The translations under genes and the position numbers were made by a program. Shown piece by piece: positions 44,244 through 55,643 of a stretch of DNA of 64,000 bases. Each line of letters begins with the position of its first letter. The stretch's first letter is position 1. The notes under the pieces are model-generated. The model did no database searches. It was not told where the DNA came from and saw only the letters and a list, made by a program, of their open reading frames with translations. This stretch comes from Sugiyamaella lignohabitans (Eukaryota > Ascomycota > Dipodascomycetes > Dipodascales > Trichomonascaceae). Location: positions 806,001 to 870,000 of the forward strand of contig NC_031672.1 in the NCBI RefSeq assembly GCF_001640025.1, given 5' to 3'.

Positions 44244-44370
44244 GCGAGCTGCCGACGACAGTTGTTACCAGTTTACGAGGTCAACAGATGCTTATGGTAG
44301 CAGTAGAGCAGTGGTAGTAACAGTACTAGTGACAGTGGTGGTGATGGTGAAGCAGTTGCTGCAGCTGCTA

Positions 44371-44406
44371 CTGGTGCTGTTACTGGTGCTATTACTGGTG
44401 CTATTA
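44371..44406 (+). repeat. CTGGTGCTATTA dodecamer tandem
   Basis: Three 12-base units within an open but ATG-less frame (44307-44441). Confidence 0.85.
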
Positions 44407-44648
44407 CTACTGGTGGTGAAACGAGGTGGTTAGAGGACTAAATAAACGAAGATACCAGATAAACACGGGATGGATGATAATACCGTGGAGATAGCAATGG
44501 CGATAAGAATACCCCAGCTTTTGTTTCGGGTGTTAGAGGGGAGCTAGCGGCACTAGCGAGCCACTAGCATCGAGCTCCACCCACCAGAAGAAGCAGCTAG
44601 CATTGCGAGACTAACAAATACGATACCCAAGGGGATACCCCGCGAAAA

Positions 44649-44702
44649 CTCCTGCGAAGCAGGAGCAACGGGGTCTGGGGCGAAGCCCCAGCCGCCGGAG
44701 GC
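44649..44702 (-). repeat. GCP solo B half
   Basis: CTCCTGCGAAGCAGGAG, hairpin A with GAA loop, outer core. Confidence 0.92.
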
Positions 44703-45832
44703 AGTCAGGGCGGCCCACGAACCCAGCTAGCTAGCGAGCGATGATCGGCCAGGCGGGCTAGATCTGATCTGATCTGATCTACCAGCAGCGGGGCTGTTGC
44801 TGCTGCTGCTGGAGGGGGTGGAGGGTGAAAAAAAAATATTGTCGAGATCCGATGCATTGAGCCTCGACGCTTGCTGTGACATGGCGTCAGAGATTGCTAT
44901 TAGAGATGCGGTCGCGATCTGGCTGGATGAGAAGTTCGTGTGGTGGTGGTCGCAGAGGCTGGTCGCATGGCATCTCATCTGGCAGCAGCAGCAGCAGCAA
45001 CACTAGCGACATGCGAGCCACAGCGAGGAGAGAGGTGAGGATGGATAGCAAGCATCGGACAGGGTCTGGATTGTACGATGATATTGGATTGTACGATGGA
45101 GCTAAGAGGGTGGGCGGTGGAATGGCGAGGCGAGCAATAGCAGGCCGGTTTAGTGATTAGAGTGGTGATAGTCAGGCCCCGAGACCCCGAGAGGACTGGC
45201 TGATGTAGCATACCCATTTTGTGAGAGTGAGCGACAGATCAGATCAGGCCCGGCCCTGAGGTAGGTACCAGGTTTGTTTCTCTTTTACCCGGACAGGTTG
45301 ACAAGACGAGTCGAGGGTCGAGCGTGGTGGGGTAAAGTGGGCTCCTCTGCGGCGAGACAACGCTTAGCACCGGAGTGGTAATTTAATTAATTATTGCCCT
45401 CCTCGGTTACCGCCTTGGTGCTGCTGGCCACGCGTTATCAGGCTTTGATTGTCGGGTCAGTCGCTGCTCATTTCTGCCTTTGTTGCATTTTGGGAGCAAA
45501 TTTTTAGCTCCGTTTGGCTGCTGCCAGGGGGTGTGTGGTGGGCAGGATTTGCTTTTTGTGGGGGGATTTTTTCCGCCTGTATGTTACCCACCCTTGCCCT
45601 CGCGTTTAGGAGATGGCTCGTGTTTGATCGAGGGAGGAGGGGAGGGAAGGGGAGGGGGGGAAGAAGAAGAGAAGAGGAGGAGAGGGAGGGTTGTAGTGGG
45701 GCAGTTGTTGAGAGGAAGGAGGCGGTGGAGGGGTGGAGGGGTGGAGGTCGATTGATACCCCTCGTGAGCGACCTGTACCGTGCATAGACTCTTGAATCCA
45801 TGCTAGTGGTGCTGCCATCGCTGTTACATGTG

Positions 45833-45904
45833 TAGCAGCAGAAGCAACAGCGGCAGCAGCGGCAGCAGCGGCAGCAGAAGCAGCATCAGCAGCATCAGCA
45901 GCAG
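45833..45904. repeat. Imperfect GCA/GGCAGC triplet tract
   Basis: About 70 bases of GCA, GCG and TCA triplets. It generates the alanine-rich frame on the opposite strand, which I do not accept as a gene. Confidence 0.85.
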
Positions 45905-47988
45905 GGGTGGTGCTGACGACGAGCTGGCAGCTCAAGCACGGCAATGGCGCTACACGAGACTGATCGTACCCTGTACCAGTCAGTAGACAAGCGAAACTAC
46001 TTAATGCACGGTAATGGATTAGTAGACTGGTGGCCGGGTTTCGGGTTACCCGATGCACCTTTCCATTTATGTCGACGTCAAGAATCTCACCTGATGATAC
46101 CCTCGAGATGACAACGACTTAACGACCCCGGAATTTTCAATTTAAAGTTTTAGAAACGGCCAAACCATGAGGCCGGCGGTCCTAGCATGACGCCGTGATC
46201 ATACCCCATGTTCAATGTCCCGTGTCTACCCGCCCCACTTGATACCCGGGTCCCATTGAACTTGAAAAATAAAAAAAGAGCTTTTGATGGTCAGTGGGTT
46301 GAAATTGCCGGACTGCCGTTGGTGTTACCGTTGTTTGAGTGTCAGCTGATTGCTGCTGGCAAAGTAGCAAGGTTGATACTGACAAAGTAGCAATGTTGGT
46401 AGACTGAGGGTGGATTTTGCAAGTCGAGATTTGACCGAATCTACTCGACTGTCGACTGACTGACCACTCGACTGACCACGATCGTTGATTATACCCCGGA
46501 CTTCGCTTGTAAATTAGACCCGGTCAGGCATGGCCCGGAATGGCATGTTCTTGACCGCCCTTTTTGTTTTAGGGCGCTCTGTCCTGTATGATACCCGTCC
46601 TATACCCATGCGCATATGCCTAGTTTGGGTTGCAATTGTCCAGCTGGCCGTGTTAATGCTGAGTTGAGAGTCTGCTGTGGAGTCTGCTTTGAAATCTGCT
46701 GTGGTGTCTGCTGTGGTGTGTCTGTGTTTAGAGTCTGTTGGCTATACTGGGATGAGATTCTCTGGCTGACTGACAGCTGACTGATGAATCTGCCGGCCGG
46801 ACTGTAATTGTCCCTTTCGGACCGGCGGCTGGAAAATACCTTTTCTCCGAACCAACCTATATCGTACTTTATCGGAGGCTTTTCGTACTTTATCAGTTAT
46901 GTTTGGAGATTATTTTTTACCCACTGCTCGCGCTCAATCTTCTCTTTTCTGCTAGCTCCGGCTCCGATTTAATCCGTTCTTTACCTCCTTTATCTCAGTC
47001 ATTTGGGTTAGCAGCGGCTTCCGCTGGTGCCCTGCTAGTACCTCTCAGCTGGTGTTTCTGCTGCCTGTTGGTCCCCCCCCCCCCTCTGCTGGCCTCTGGC
47101 TCTTGGTCCCTCTCCCAACCATCTTTCCCAACCCTTTACTAACCCGTATTAGCTTCCGTCTTGAACGTGTAATCTGCTGCAGCTCTTAATTACTTTTTTT
47201 TTCCCGGTAATTACTTTTTCTTAGCCCCTCTGACTATCCTTGGCTTGGATTAATCATCTCGGACTGTGCATCCATTATCACCCAACCTGATCAACTATCT
47301 TGCTTAGCCCTTACCCTTGATCCCTCAGTCGCACTTTTTTTTTTCTTTTATATTAGTGGGAACGAGAGTCGTCGCATTAGTTGATTTGCTTTTTTAATTT
47401 GCCTGCCAAGTTTTAAGGTTCTGAAAAATATTGACGATAATTTTTTTTTTTCTTTTGACTTTGGAATTATATTATTGTCACTCAGGGTCTTGTTTTTTAT
47501 TTGCCAGTTTTTTGTTGTTTTAACCCAGTTGTGAGTTGTATTTTTTTTCCTTTTCAAAGTCATCGTTCAATATTTTTTATTTTTCCTTTTTTTTCTATTG
47601 TTCTATTCTTCTTTGCATATACAGTGGTGTGTGTGTGTGAGTATCAATCTACAAAGATAAAAAGTCAGCAGCAAGGTGCAATTATACCAAATAAATAGAA
47701 CTCATTCGCAGCTGGTATAAAATAAAGTTTTAGCAGTATTTTTGTTGTTATCAGCTGGACAAACTGAAACAAAAATATTATTTCAAAGTATTGGGTTCTT
47801 TTTTCTTTTCAGTTTATTTGTGAGTTTGATTTGATTTGACATTATCACACAATCTGTTCTTTCGGATTAGACGGACTTTGTAATACGACGACTGACAAAG
47901 CACTAGGTTCTGGTTCTTGATAAAGATTTGTTTCGTGAACACTGGTCCCAAACAAAAGAACAAAAATTACTTGGTTAAAGAATAGAAA

Positions 47989-50904
47989 ATGATTATGCTT
48001 TCTCGACCAAGCCCAGTGGATTCTCCGGCTTCGGGTTCGCCCTCGACGTCGCCATCTCCTGCTTCTTCTTCACAACAATCTGGTTCTGCATCTTCAACGG
48101 CGTCGGCTAATCCTCGATCTGAAATATCTAAACTTCGATCCCAAAGTCAAAGCCCTCTACAAAAATCTCAATCTGGAAGTGCATTATCCAGTTTGATTGA
48201 ACAGCATAATAACCACCATCATCATCATATCCCTGTGTATACCCCTGGTCAGCATAGTGAGCTATCAACTGCCTTTCTGCATAAACAAAAACGAGGTGGA
48301 AACGTTCGCAAGCATGGTGATGTGATTGCTATCGACCGGCCACTGGCGTCATCGACACACTCGACGTCTCCGCCTACTTCACCAAATTCAATTACCACTT
48401 CTGCATCTATCAGTTCTCCAACTGGCTCTATCACCAGCCCATTAGGTTCACCAGCCGCCGCTACCTCGACTTCTGCTCCTTCTGTTACTACTACTGGTGT
48501 TACTACTGGTGCTACAACTTCTGGCCCAGTTGGTTCTGTTGCCGCTCCTGCTTCTCCAATTTCACCCACTTCACAACTTGCATCTATCAATTCTAAACCA
48601 TTTATGCAATTGGTTCCCGACTATGTGACTTCGAGCTCGCCTGGATTCTCGCCTGTTAATGACAGCAATGACTCTGACAATATCACTATCAAGGCATCTC
48701 CTAGCACTTCGGAAGATGACGACGACGATTCGCCAGAAGCTAACCAACGTCGTCAACAAAAGATGATTCGCAAGAAATCCGGTGAGCTCGTTAAATCGTC
48801 GCTAAAACTGCCCTCGCTGCTTAGAACTCAGAGTATGCCCATTAAAATGGTCCATTTCGACTCTAAATTAGAACATGTTAGAAAGTTTTTCCGTCGTGAA
48901 CGTCCTACTGCTGTTTCTTCTGGTTCAACTACCCCAGTCAAGGAAAAAGTGTCATTCCAATGGGCTAGTGGAAGTAGTACTAGTGATAGCGAGACCGACA
49001 GCGATTATAGTAGCGATAGCGAGGAAGAAGATGACGGGTTGGATGGTGATGCTTCGGAAGACGACGATATCGAGACTATTCGCGGAGCAGTGGCATCTCA
49101 TCGCCGGTCAATTGCTGGTAGTATCAGTGGTGCTCCAAAGAAACACCTTCGTCACCACCAGAAAAAGATCTGGCAGATTGCATTGCCCAATTTCAACTCG
49201 GAAAACTCGAACCAATCGGATAAAATGGTTTATCTCGACTCGGTATTCCTTTCTTCCGATAACAACAATCTGATTGGTCATATCTGTGTAAAGAACGTAT
49301 CGTACCGCAAGAACGTGTCTGTTCGATACACGGTAGATTTCTGGAAATCGGTTACTGATGTTGTTGCCGATTATAATGGAGATGTTCGTCGTAAAACTCT
49401 TCGTTCGGGATATGACCGATTCACATTTTCCATTCGTCTTGCTGACCTTCCTCAGGCTGCCTTGACTTCCAATTCCATGTTCTTCTGTGTTCGTTACCAG
49501 TCAGATGACGGTGATTTCTGGGATAATAATAATTCATTGAACTATGAAGTTTTGCTGACCAGAGTACCTAAGCACGCTGCTGACCATACTAGTTCTGGTA
49601 CTGTCAAGCCTGCCAAGACTCATACTAAACAACAGCCAACAATGCTTGATGATGATATGGATGAGATTGACAAGACGACGTTCAAATCAGCACCTCGTCA
49701 AGCATCTTCGTACTTTATGTACCAACCCAACCAACCAGCTGCCACCAACGCAGCACCTCATCATGGCCGAAATGGCGGTCTGAAGCATCACCACCGTCGT
49801 AACAAGACAGACCCATCGCCTGATTTCCTGTACGACAACGATTTCGACCATCATCATTCGGTAGAGGATACCGCCGACCTGTTTGACGGACTGACTGTGG
49901 GTCCAAAACAGGATGCCACTAGGGCCACTGGCAATGTTTCCAAGACTGGTTCTTATAACAGCAGTGGCACTGGCAGTTTTGGTAACAGCGGCAACTCGTT
50001 TGGTTCCAGCAACAACAAACCAAGTATTAGCAACAGCTTTGGAGGCGCTTCTAACTTTTCACCTACTAAAAAGTCGAATGGTTTGACTTCGCGATACTCG
50101 TTTGGTGCCTCGTTGAATGCAGCCCTTGCTCGTAACAACATGACAGGCCGTCGGTCTTCTTATGATGTTGATGGAGAAGCTGATGAAGAAGTTACTACAT
50201 CCGAGTCTACTTCGGATGACGAGTCAACTGATACTACTCCTGTTGATAGTTCGAACCTCAGCACCCCTCAATTGCGATCATTTATTTTCCCCAAAACCAA
50301 TCCTCGCAATTCGATGCTTATACGACCCCATTCATCCACCGATGTCACTGACGAATCTTCACGGCCTGCTTGGGATTCCTTGTCGTATAAAGACATCATC
50401 AACAAGTACTGTTTCTTCCAAGACACACCGGTCAGCAACTCCAGCTCCATTACTCCTACCGGAACATCTGCTGCTAGCAACAAGAACACTGCTGCTGCTA
50501 CTGGTCAAACTGGTAAAAAGTCTTCAACCATGGTACACAATCATCACCACCATTCACACAGCATGCTGCCACATCATCATCAAAGCCACCCACGACCTGC
50601 TGGCAGTTACATTCCTTCACCCATGACGACATCACCCGCACTGATTCCCCAGTCATTTACACCCCCTATTGTGCCGCAGTCGACCAGTGTGTACTCGGCA
50701 CAAAATGCATCTTCCTCACCACTGCTAGCAGCCGCCGCCGCTACACTGGCACTTAATTCGCCTCCTGAGTCGTCGTCGTCCACGCCCTCAGGAAGCTTCT
50801 CACCCTCGCCAACCGACACACCAGGATCTCCTGGCGAGTCCTCCTCTGACACTCTGTTAGACGTGTCGGAACCACGCAAAATATGGCACTCAGTTGAAGT
50901 GTAA
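47989..50904 (+). CDS. Glycogen-targeting regulatory subunit of protein phosphatase 1, Gac1 type
   Basis: A single exon of 971 residues. Long Ser/Thr/Pro-rich tails surround two recognisable parts. The PP1 docking motif KMVHF (about 286-290) lies in MPIKMVHFDSKLEHVRKFF, the context typical of Gac1/PPP1R3 proteins. The CBM21 glycogen-binding domain (about 400-530) includes KNVSYRKNVSVRYTVDFW and the ending DFWDNNNSLNYEVL, the conserved WDNN box. An acidic run lies between them and His-rich stretches near 840. Gac1 brings the phosphatase Glc7 to glycogen to activate glycogen synthase; Pig1/Pig2 are alternatives with the same layout. The start is the first ATG after a 650-base T-rich leader; the ATG three codons later would also serve. 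The 11.5 kb upstream is free of genes. Confidence 0.9.
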   Translation: MIMLSRPSPVDSPASGSPSTSPSPASSSQQSGSASSTASANPRSEISKLRSQSQSPLQKSQSGSALSSLIEQHNNHHHHHIPVYTPGQHSELSTAFLHKQKRGGNVRKHGDVIAIDRPLASSTHSTSPPTSPNSITTSASISSPTGSITSPLGSPAAATSTSAPSVTTTGVTTGATTSGPVGSVAAPASPISPTSQLASINSKPFMQLVPDYVTSSSPGFSPVNDSNDSDNITIKASPSTSEDDDDDSPEANQRRQQKMIRKKSGELVKSSLKLPSLLRTQSMPIKMVHFDSKLEHVRKFFRRERPTAVSSGSTTPVKEKVSFQWASGSSTSDSETDSDYSSDSEEEDDGLDGDASEDDDIETIRGAVASHRRSIAGSISGAPKKHLRHHQKKIWQIALPNFNSENSNQSDKMVYLDSVFLSSDNNNLIGHICVKNVSYRKNVSVRYTVDFWKSVTDVVADYNGDVRRKTLRSGYDRFTFSIRLADLPQAALTSNSMFFCVRYQSDDGDFWDNNNSLNYEVLLTRVPKHAADHTSSGTVKPAKTHTKQQPTMLDDDMDEIDKTTFKSAPRQASSYFMYQPNQPAATNAAPHHGRNGGLKHHHRRNKTDPSPDFLYDNDFDHHHSVEDTADLFDGLTVGPKQDATRATGNVSKTGSYNSSGTGSFGNSGNSFGSSNNKPSISNSFGGASNFSPTKKSNGLTSRYSFGASLNAALARNNMTGRRSSYDVDGEADEEVTTSESTSDDESTDTTPVDSSNLSTPQLRSFIFPKTNPRNSMLIRPHSSTDVTDESSRPAWDSLSYKDIINKYCFFQDTPVSNSSSITPTGTSAASNKNTAAATGQTGKKSSTMVHNHHHHSHSMLPHHHQSHPRPAGSYIPSPMTTSPALIPQSFTPPIVPQSTSVYSAQNASSSPLLAAAAATLALNSPPESSSSTPSGSFSPSPTDTPGSPGESSSDTLLDVSEPRKIWHSVEV

Positions 50905-51174
50905 ACAATCCACTTCGCACACTCGCTCTCTAGCTAAAAGCATTCTTCTCACGAAAAAAATTCTCTTCACACACTCTGACACGACTTCTACGACCTCTTT
51001 TCTTACACACTTACTATTACTACTATTACTACTGCTACTCTGCTACTTCTGTTATTATTATTACTTCGTCATTTTTGGCTTGCATAGGATTTTTTTCGTT
51101 TGCATCTGCTTTGTATTTATTATATGGGTTTACAATATTATCATAATTATCGCTTCATCCTCGCTCGCCCTCGT

Positions 51175-51331
51175 GCCTCCGGCGGCTGGGGCTCCGCCCC
51201 AGACCCTGGTTGCTCCTCTCGCTTCGCTCGAGTCGTTCCATCGACGGTGCCAGCAGTCTCCTGCGAAGCAGGAGCCACGGGGTCTGGGGCAGAGCCACGG
51301 GGTCTGGGACAGAGCCCCAGCCGCCGGAGGC
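51175..51331. repeat. Full GCP element (C-B) with internal tandem duplication
   Basis: 157 bp. In the right arm a 20-base unit beginning CCACGGGGTCTGGG is present twice in a row, with one difference. Starts 271 bases after the GAC1 stop. Confidence 0.93.
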
Positions 51332-52290
51332 AGCACCCACCCGCTAAGGTTTCCGGGGGGAGTGGATCGGATCGGATCTCGCACTAGATTGTGCCCATTG
51401 GGTTGTGGGAGCGGGTTTTGTTTGTGAGTGAGAGTTTCTTTTGTTTGGGTCTGACGTCGCCGCCAAGGTTTTTACAACTGAGAGTTTTGTTAAAAGAAAA
51501 AAACGTCGACGTAACCTCGTCAAGGTTTAGAAGGTAAGAAAGTGGATATTATTTTCTTAGAATTTACAAAAAGGATTTCTTAAGGAACAATTAAAATTAG
51601 GATTTAAATTTTTAACGTGAGCAAGGATCGTGTTCGGGGAAATAATAATGTCGGTCAGGAGCAATCGTGGATTGATCTCACTCATCGGAGTGGAATGTCA
51701 GATGTCACACATGAGCTTATTTATTTTTTATATTTTTTTTATTATTACTTAGGAGCAATATTGGATGTCTCGGAGATGATGATTTCCAGGAGACGAAGAG
51801 GGATAATCCCTGACAGGTCGAGCAACCAGATCTCGCAATTTTGACAGAACCCCACTAATCTCTGTCTCACTTTCATTTTTATTTTTATTTTTATTTTTAC
51901 GTTATTTAATTTATTTTTTTTTCTTTTGTTTGTTTGTTTTTCTTTTTTGGCTTTTTTATTCGCTTCTTTCTCCGGTTTCCTCTTGTGACTCCACACTGCC
52001 CCCGGATTATGACGACATAAAAAGCAGATGTAGTCTGGACCCTGGCCATTATCTTGCACGATCTCGCTGAACAATGGAACAATGGCGCGAATTGCTTCTT
52101 GCGGCCAATCTCCGTCTCGACCAAACAGGCAGTCTACTAACTTCACCCCAGAACGAGCTAGCCAGGACCCCACGCACCCCGTCCTCGGATCGAGCGCTCC
52201 GACGTGCCTTTTTTAAATCAGTCCACAATGGGCTGGCCATGTCTCCTGCACCGTGACAATCTATGCAGCCGACCCTGCGTTACCCGTACC

Positions 52291-52316
52291 CTGGGGTCTG
52301 GCTCCGGCGGCTGGGT
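52291..52316 (+). repeat. Decayed GCP remnant
   Basis: GGGGTCTGGCTCCGGCGGCT resembles fused pieces of the core; no hairpin remains. Confidence 0.4.
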
Positions 52317-52940
52317 GTCAGGTATGTTTCCGAAATTGTACGGCTAAATACATGTCCGAGGAATTCGGTATACTTATCCGTGTGGTTTCGTGGAACCATT
52401 ATCTAATAGTAAGAATCATCATTATTAGCCAGGTCAGCTGATAATTCCAGCTACTTACGTAAGTAAGTGGTATTGGAATTGAAACTGAGTAATGGGAGTA
52501 ACCACGATTTGATTTATTAAGGTTTACGAGAATAATCCTTATAAGTTAAACTTATAATCGTATAAACAGATATCAAATCAAATTAAGGAAGGTCGAAAAA
52601 CTCCATGAATCGACGGCGAGAAAGCCTATTTATATAGGTATCGGCAGATCGAGGAAAAAAGGGAAAAGATCGTGCGTTTCTAAGAGTTTGCGCTGGAGGA
52701 AGTATGATTGTATCCGTAATGAGGAGCTACTTTGGTTAAAGAGAAGGTGTGGTCAAATGGAGATACGATTCGTCTAGATTGTCACAACGTGGTGCCATAA
52801 TAATAATATTATTATTATGATGATAATTTAGATCAGAAGAATAGTAAGGAACGTGAAAGGCTGGGAAAAGGTGGAAGCTTGATATAGGGAGAGCTTGCGG
52901 ATTATGAGGCTTGAATGTAATGAGAGTCCTGAGTCCTGAC

Positions 52941-53066
52941 ACTCGGGCTCCGCTCCAGACCCTTTGCTCCTCTCGCTCCGCTCGAGTCGTTCTTTCGACG
53001 GTCCCCGCAGTCTCCTGCGAAGCAGGAGCAACCAGGGTCTGGGGCGGAGCCCCAGCCGCCGGAGGC
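52941..53066. repeat. Full GCP element (C-B), left core decayed
   Basis: The left core is lost and hairpin A is broken (CGGGCTCCGCTCCA), whereas the right B half is intact. Ends 123 bases before the DBP9 ATG. Confidence 0.88.
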
Positions 53067-53189
53067 AGGTCCCGGACCCTGCGTATAGGGTTAGGATGTT
53101 ATGGGTTAGGAAGAAATAAATTTCAGAGGGCCGATCGCGAAGAAATATTTATTTTATTGAGCTGTAGAAGGACGTTATTTTCAGGCAAG

Positions 53190-54950
53190 ATGTCGTCGTC
53201 GAATGGAGAGATGGCTGGAAAGAACGGTTTTGAGTCATTTAATTTGGACCCGCGGTTACAGCAGGCGCTGGTGCAAGCCGGGTTTAGCGAGCCCACTTTG
53301 ATCCAGGAGAATGCCATTCCACTGGCGTTGAGCGAGAAGAAGGATATCGTTGCCAGGGCCAGGACGGGTTCTGGTAAGACAGCAGCTTATTTGATTCCGA
53401 TTATTGAGTCGCTGTTACAGGCGGCTGGGTCTGGTAATGCTGGTACAGGAGTTATTAGTACTTTGATTTTGGTGCCGAGTAAAGAATTGGCGGATCAAGT
53501 TGTTAAAATGACGACTATGCTTACTACGTACTGCACCAAGTTGATCCAGGTGGTGAATATTTCTCAAGCTACCAGTGAGCAAGTACAGACTTCGCTTTTG
53601 TCGGAGAATCCGGCAATTGTGGTAGCTACTCCAGCTAGGGCTCTGGCTCATATCAAGAGAAAGTCCTTGGATACAAAATCATTAGCATACTTTGTGATTG
53701 ACGAGGCAGACCTTATTCTGTCGTATGGTCATGAAGACGATTTGAACGAATTGGCTGAACTGCTGCCTAAATCTATGCAAACATGGCTCATGAGTGCTAC
53801 ACTCAGCGACGAGATTGATGCCATTAAAGGCAAATTCTGTCGTAATGTGGCAGTTCTCAAGCTACAAGATACAGTGTCATCCGAACAGCTGCTGCAGTAC
53901 TACGTCAAGTGTAATGAACTCGATAAGTTTTTATTGGCATATGTTATTTTTAAACTCAAGCTGGTTAAGGGAAAGACGATTGTGTTTGTCAACGATATCG
54001 ACCGTTGTTACCGACTCAAGCTATTTTTTGAGCAGTTCGGCATCAAGAGTTGTGTACTGAACTCGGAACTGCCAGTGTCGTCCCGTCTTCATATTGTGGA
54101 TGAGTTCAACAAAAACGTATATAATTTATTAATTGCTACTGACGAGAGCAATGAAAAAATCGAAGATGACGAAGATGATAAAGACGATGCCACTGCCAAC
54201 AGTAATGGAAATGACCAAGAAAAACAAACTGATTCACAACCCACCGAAAATACACAAGAAACACAAGAAACACAAAAGAAAAACAACAACAATAACAAGT
54301 CAAAAGACTATGGAGTCAGTCGAGGAGTTGATTTCCAGAACGTAGCATGTGTCCTAAACTTCGACCTTCCCACCAGCACTAAATCATATACACACCGTAT
54401 TGGACGTACTGCACGAGCATCGAAGACCGGAATGGCATTATCGTTTGTCGTTAGCAAAGAATCATGGGGAAAACACAAGCCATCCATGTTAGCCAGTGCT
54501 AAGAGAGATGAGAAAGTGCTGAACCGAATTATCAAGACCCAAGGCAAGCAAGATAACGAGCTCAAACCATATTCTTTCGACATGAAACAAGTCGAGTCGT
54601 TCCGATACAGAATGGAAGACGCATTCCGTGCGGTCACCAAAGTGGCTATTCGAGAAGCCCGAGTAAAAGAGATCCGACAAGAACTGCTTGCCAGTGATAA
54701 ACTGAAACGACATTTCGAAGAGAACCCCGAGGACCTGGCCAACCTGCGACACGACAAAGAACTGCATCCCGCACGAGTCCAGGGCCATCTCAAACGCGTG
54801 CCCGACTACCTTCTCCCCAAAACCGGTCAAAAGCCCGCTGCCTTCACGGGCCATGTGCCATTCAACAAAACCAACAACAAACACAGAGTCCACAAATCCA
54901 AGAAGTCCTCGAAAAAGAGAGACCCTCTCAAGAGCTTCAAAAGACGCTAG
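53190..54950 (+). CDS. DEAD-box RNA helicase Dbp9, 60S ribosome assembly
   Basis: 586 residues from the ATG at 53190 (yeast Dbp9 is about 594). The open frame continues upstream through a GCP element but has no better start, and the Q-motif [19 protein letters not shown] follows closely. Motifs in order: ARTGSGKT (I), PSKELADQ (Ia), ATPARAL (Ib), IDEAD (II), SAT (III) and HRIGRTARA (VI), with the acidic low-complexity insertion [17 protein letters not shown] between motifs IV and V that is typical of Dbp9. The C-terminus is Lys/Arg-rich, consistent with nucleolar location. Dbp9 acts in early 27S pre-rRNA processing. A full GCP element begins 64 bases after the stop. Confidence 0.94.
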   Translation: MSSSNGEMAGKNGFESFNLDPRLQQALVQAGFSEPTLIQENAIPLALSEKKDIVARARTGSGKTAAYLIPIIESLLQAAGSGNAGTGVISTLILVPSKELADQVVKMTTMLTTYCTKLIQVVNISQATSEQVQTSLLSENPAIVVATPARALAHIKRKSLDTKSLAYFVIDEADLILSYGHEDDLNELAELLPKSMQTWLMSATLSDEIDAIKGKFCRNVAVLKLQDTVSSEQLLQYYVKCNELDKFLLAYVIFKLKLVKGKTIVFVNDIDRCYRLKLFFEQFGIKSCVLNSELPVSSRLHIVDEFNKNVYNLLIATDESNEKIEDDEDDKDDATANSNGNDQEKQTDSQPTENTQETQETQKKNNNNNKSKDYGVSRGVDFQNVACVLNFDLPTSTKSYTHRIGRTARASKTGMALSFVVSKESWGKHKPSMLASAKRDEKVLNRIIKTQGKQDNELKPYSFDMKQVESFRYRMEDAFRAVTKVAIREARVKEIRQELLASDKLKRHFEENPEDLANLRHDKELHPARVQGHLKRVPDYLLPKTGQKPAAFTGHVPFNKTNNKHRVHKSKKSSKKRDPLKSFKRR

Positions 54951-55013
54951 ACCCCCTAACACAAATTTTATTTAATTCAATAGACAATTTCGCATGACCG
55001 CCACCAACCAGAT

Positions 55014-55175
55014 GCCTCCGGCGGCTGGGGCTCCGCCCCAGACCCTGGTTGCTCCTGCTTCGCAGGAGATTACGGGCATCGTCCAGAGTTACAGGAACTG
55101 TGGGTCCCGAAGTAACGACTCGAGCGAAGCGAGAGGAGCAGCGGGGTCTGGGGCGGAGCCCCAGCCGCTGGAGGT
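55014..55175. repeat. Full GCP element (B-C), longest typical copy
   Basis: 162 bp, 64 bases after the DBP9 stop. Right core has one change (CCGCTGGAGGT). Confidence 0.93.
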
Positions 55176-55443
55176 ACACCCCGCATCCCGTAAAATAACC
55201 AGCCCAAAAAAATTAAGTTGGCCGGTGAAGCACGAAGCTCGGTCAGGGGTTCGATCTGCACGATCGCACCCCCTGCAGAATGCGGAGAAACACCTCCTGA
55301 CACGCCTTGAGTTTAACCCGTTTCGCGAACCAGATCTTAACTTAAACAGATCCTTTCATATTTAAACGATCGCAGGGGCTACACAATCGGCACCTGACCC
55401 GACTGGACCCTGCCGATCGGCGCACTACCGGGGGGTAGGATCC

Positions 55444-55584
55444 GCCTCCGGCGGCTGGGGCTCTGACCCAGACCCCGTGGCTCGAGTCGTTACTTGGGGA
55501 TTCCAGACAATTCTCGAGGGTTCCATAATCTCCTGCGAAGCAGGAGCAACCAGGGTCTGGGGCGGAGCCCCAGCCGCCGGAGGC
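55444..55584. repeat. Full GCP element (C-B), C motif shortened
   Basis: 141 bp. The C motif has lost its middle (GTGGCTCGAGTCG) and hairpin A has one mismatch (CTCTGACCCA). Ends 60 bases from the COQ11 stop. Confidence 0.9.
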
Positions 55585-55643
55585 AGACCTTCCCGCCGGA
55601 AAAGTGCCGTATCGAGTTCATTAGATAAGTAGAGTTAGTGGGT

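Larger units (their letters stand above)
36437..47988. other. 11.5 kb gene desert
   Basis: Between MET30 and GAC1 no open frame looks like a protein family on either strand. The region is packed with GCP elements (36528-44702), triplet repeats, GT-rich and hexamer/dodecamer minisatellites, and ends with about 650 bases of T-rich leader before GAC1. Long frames here (for example 40789-41178 and 45606-46058) are low complexity or unrecognisable. It could be an extended promoter of GAC1, a non-coding RNA locus, or decayed sequence. Confidence 0.6.
50905..53189. other. Region between GAC1 and DBP9
   Basis: 2.3 kb with two full GCP copies and a small GCP remnant (52291-52316). The rest is AT-rich with (TTTTTA)-like runs near 51880. 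The short ATG frames (for example 52074-52256) have no family resemblance. Confidence 0.55.
54951..55643. other. Space between convergent DBP9 and COQ11
   Basis: Two full GCP elements, each about 60 bases from one of the stops; between them AT- and GC-mixed sequence with nothing recognisable. I considered a tRNA near 55240 because of GGTTCGATC and rejected it. Confidence 0.6.

Noticed and set aside
45606..46058. Frame with a long alanine run
   Set aside because: Produced by a GCA triplet tract; low complexity on both sides.
55230..55330. Possible tRNA around GGTTCGATC
   Set aside because: No A box at the right distance and no cloverleaf pairing visible.
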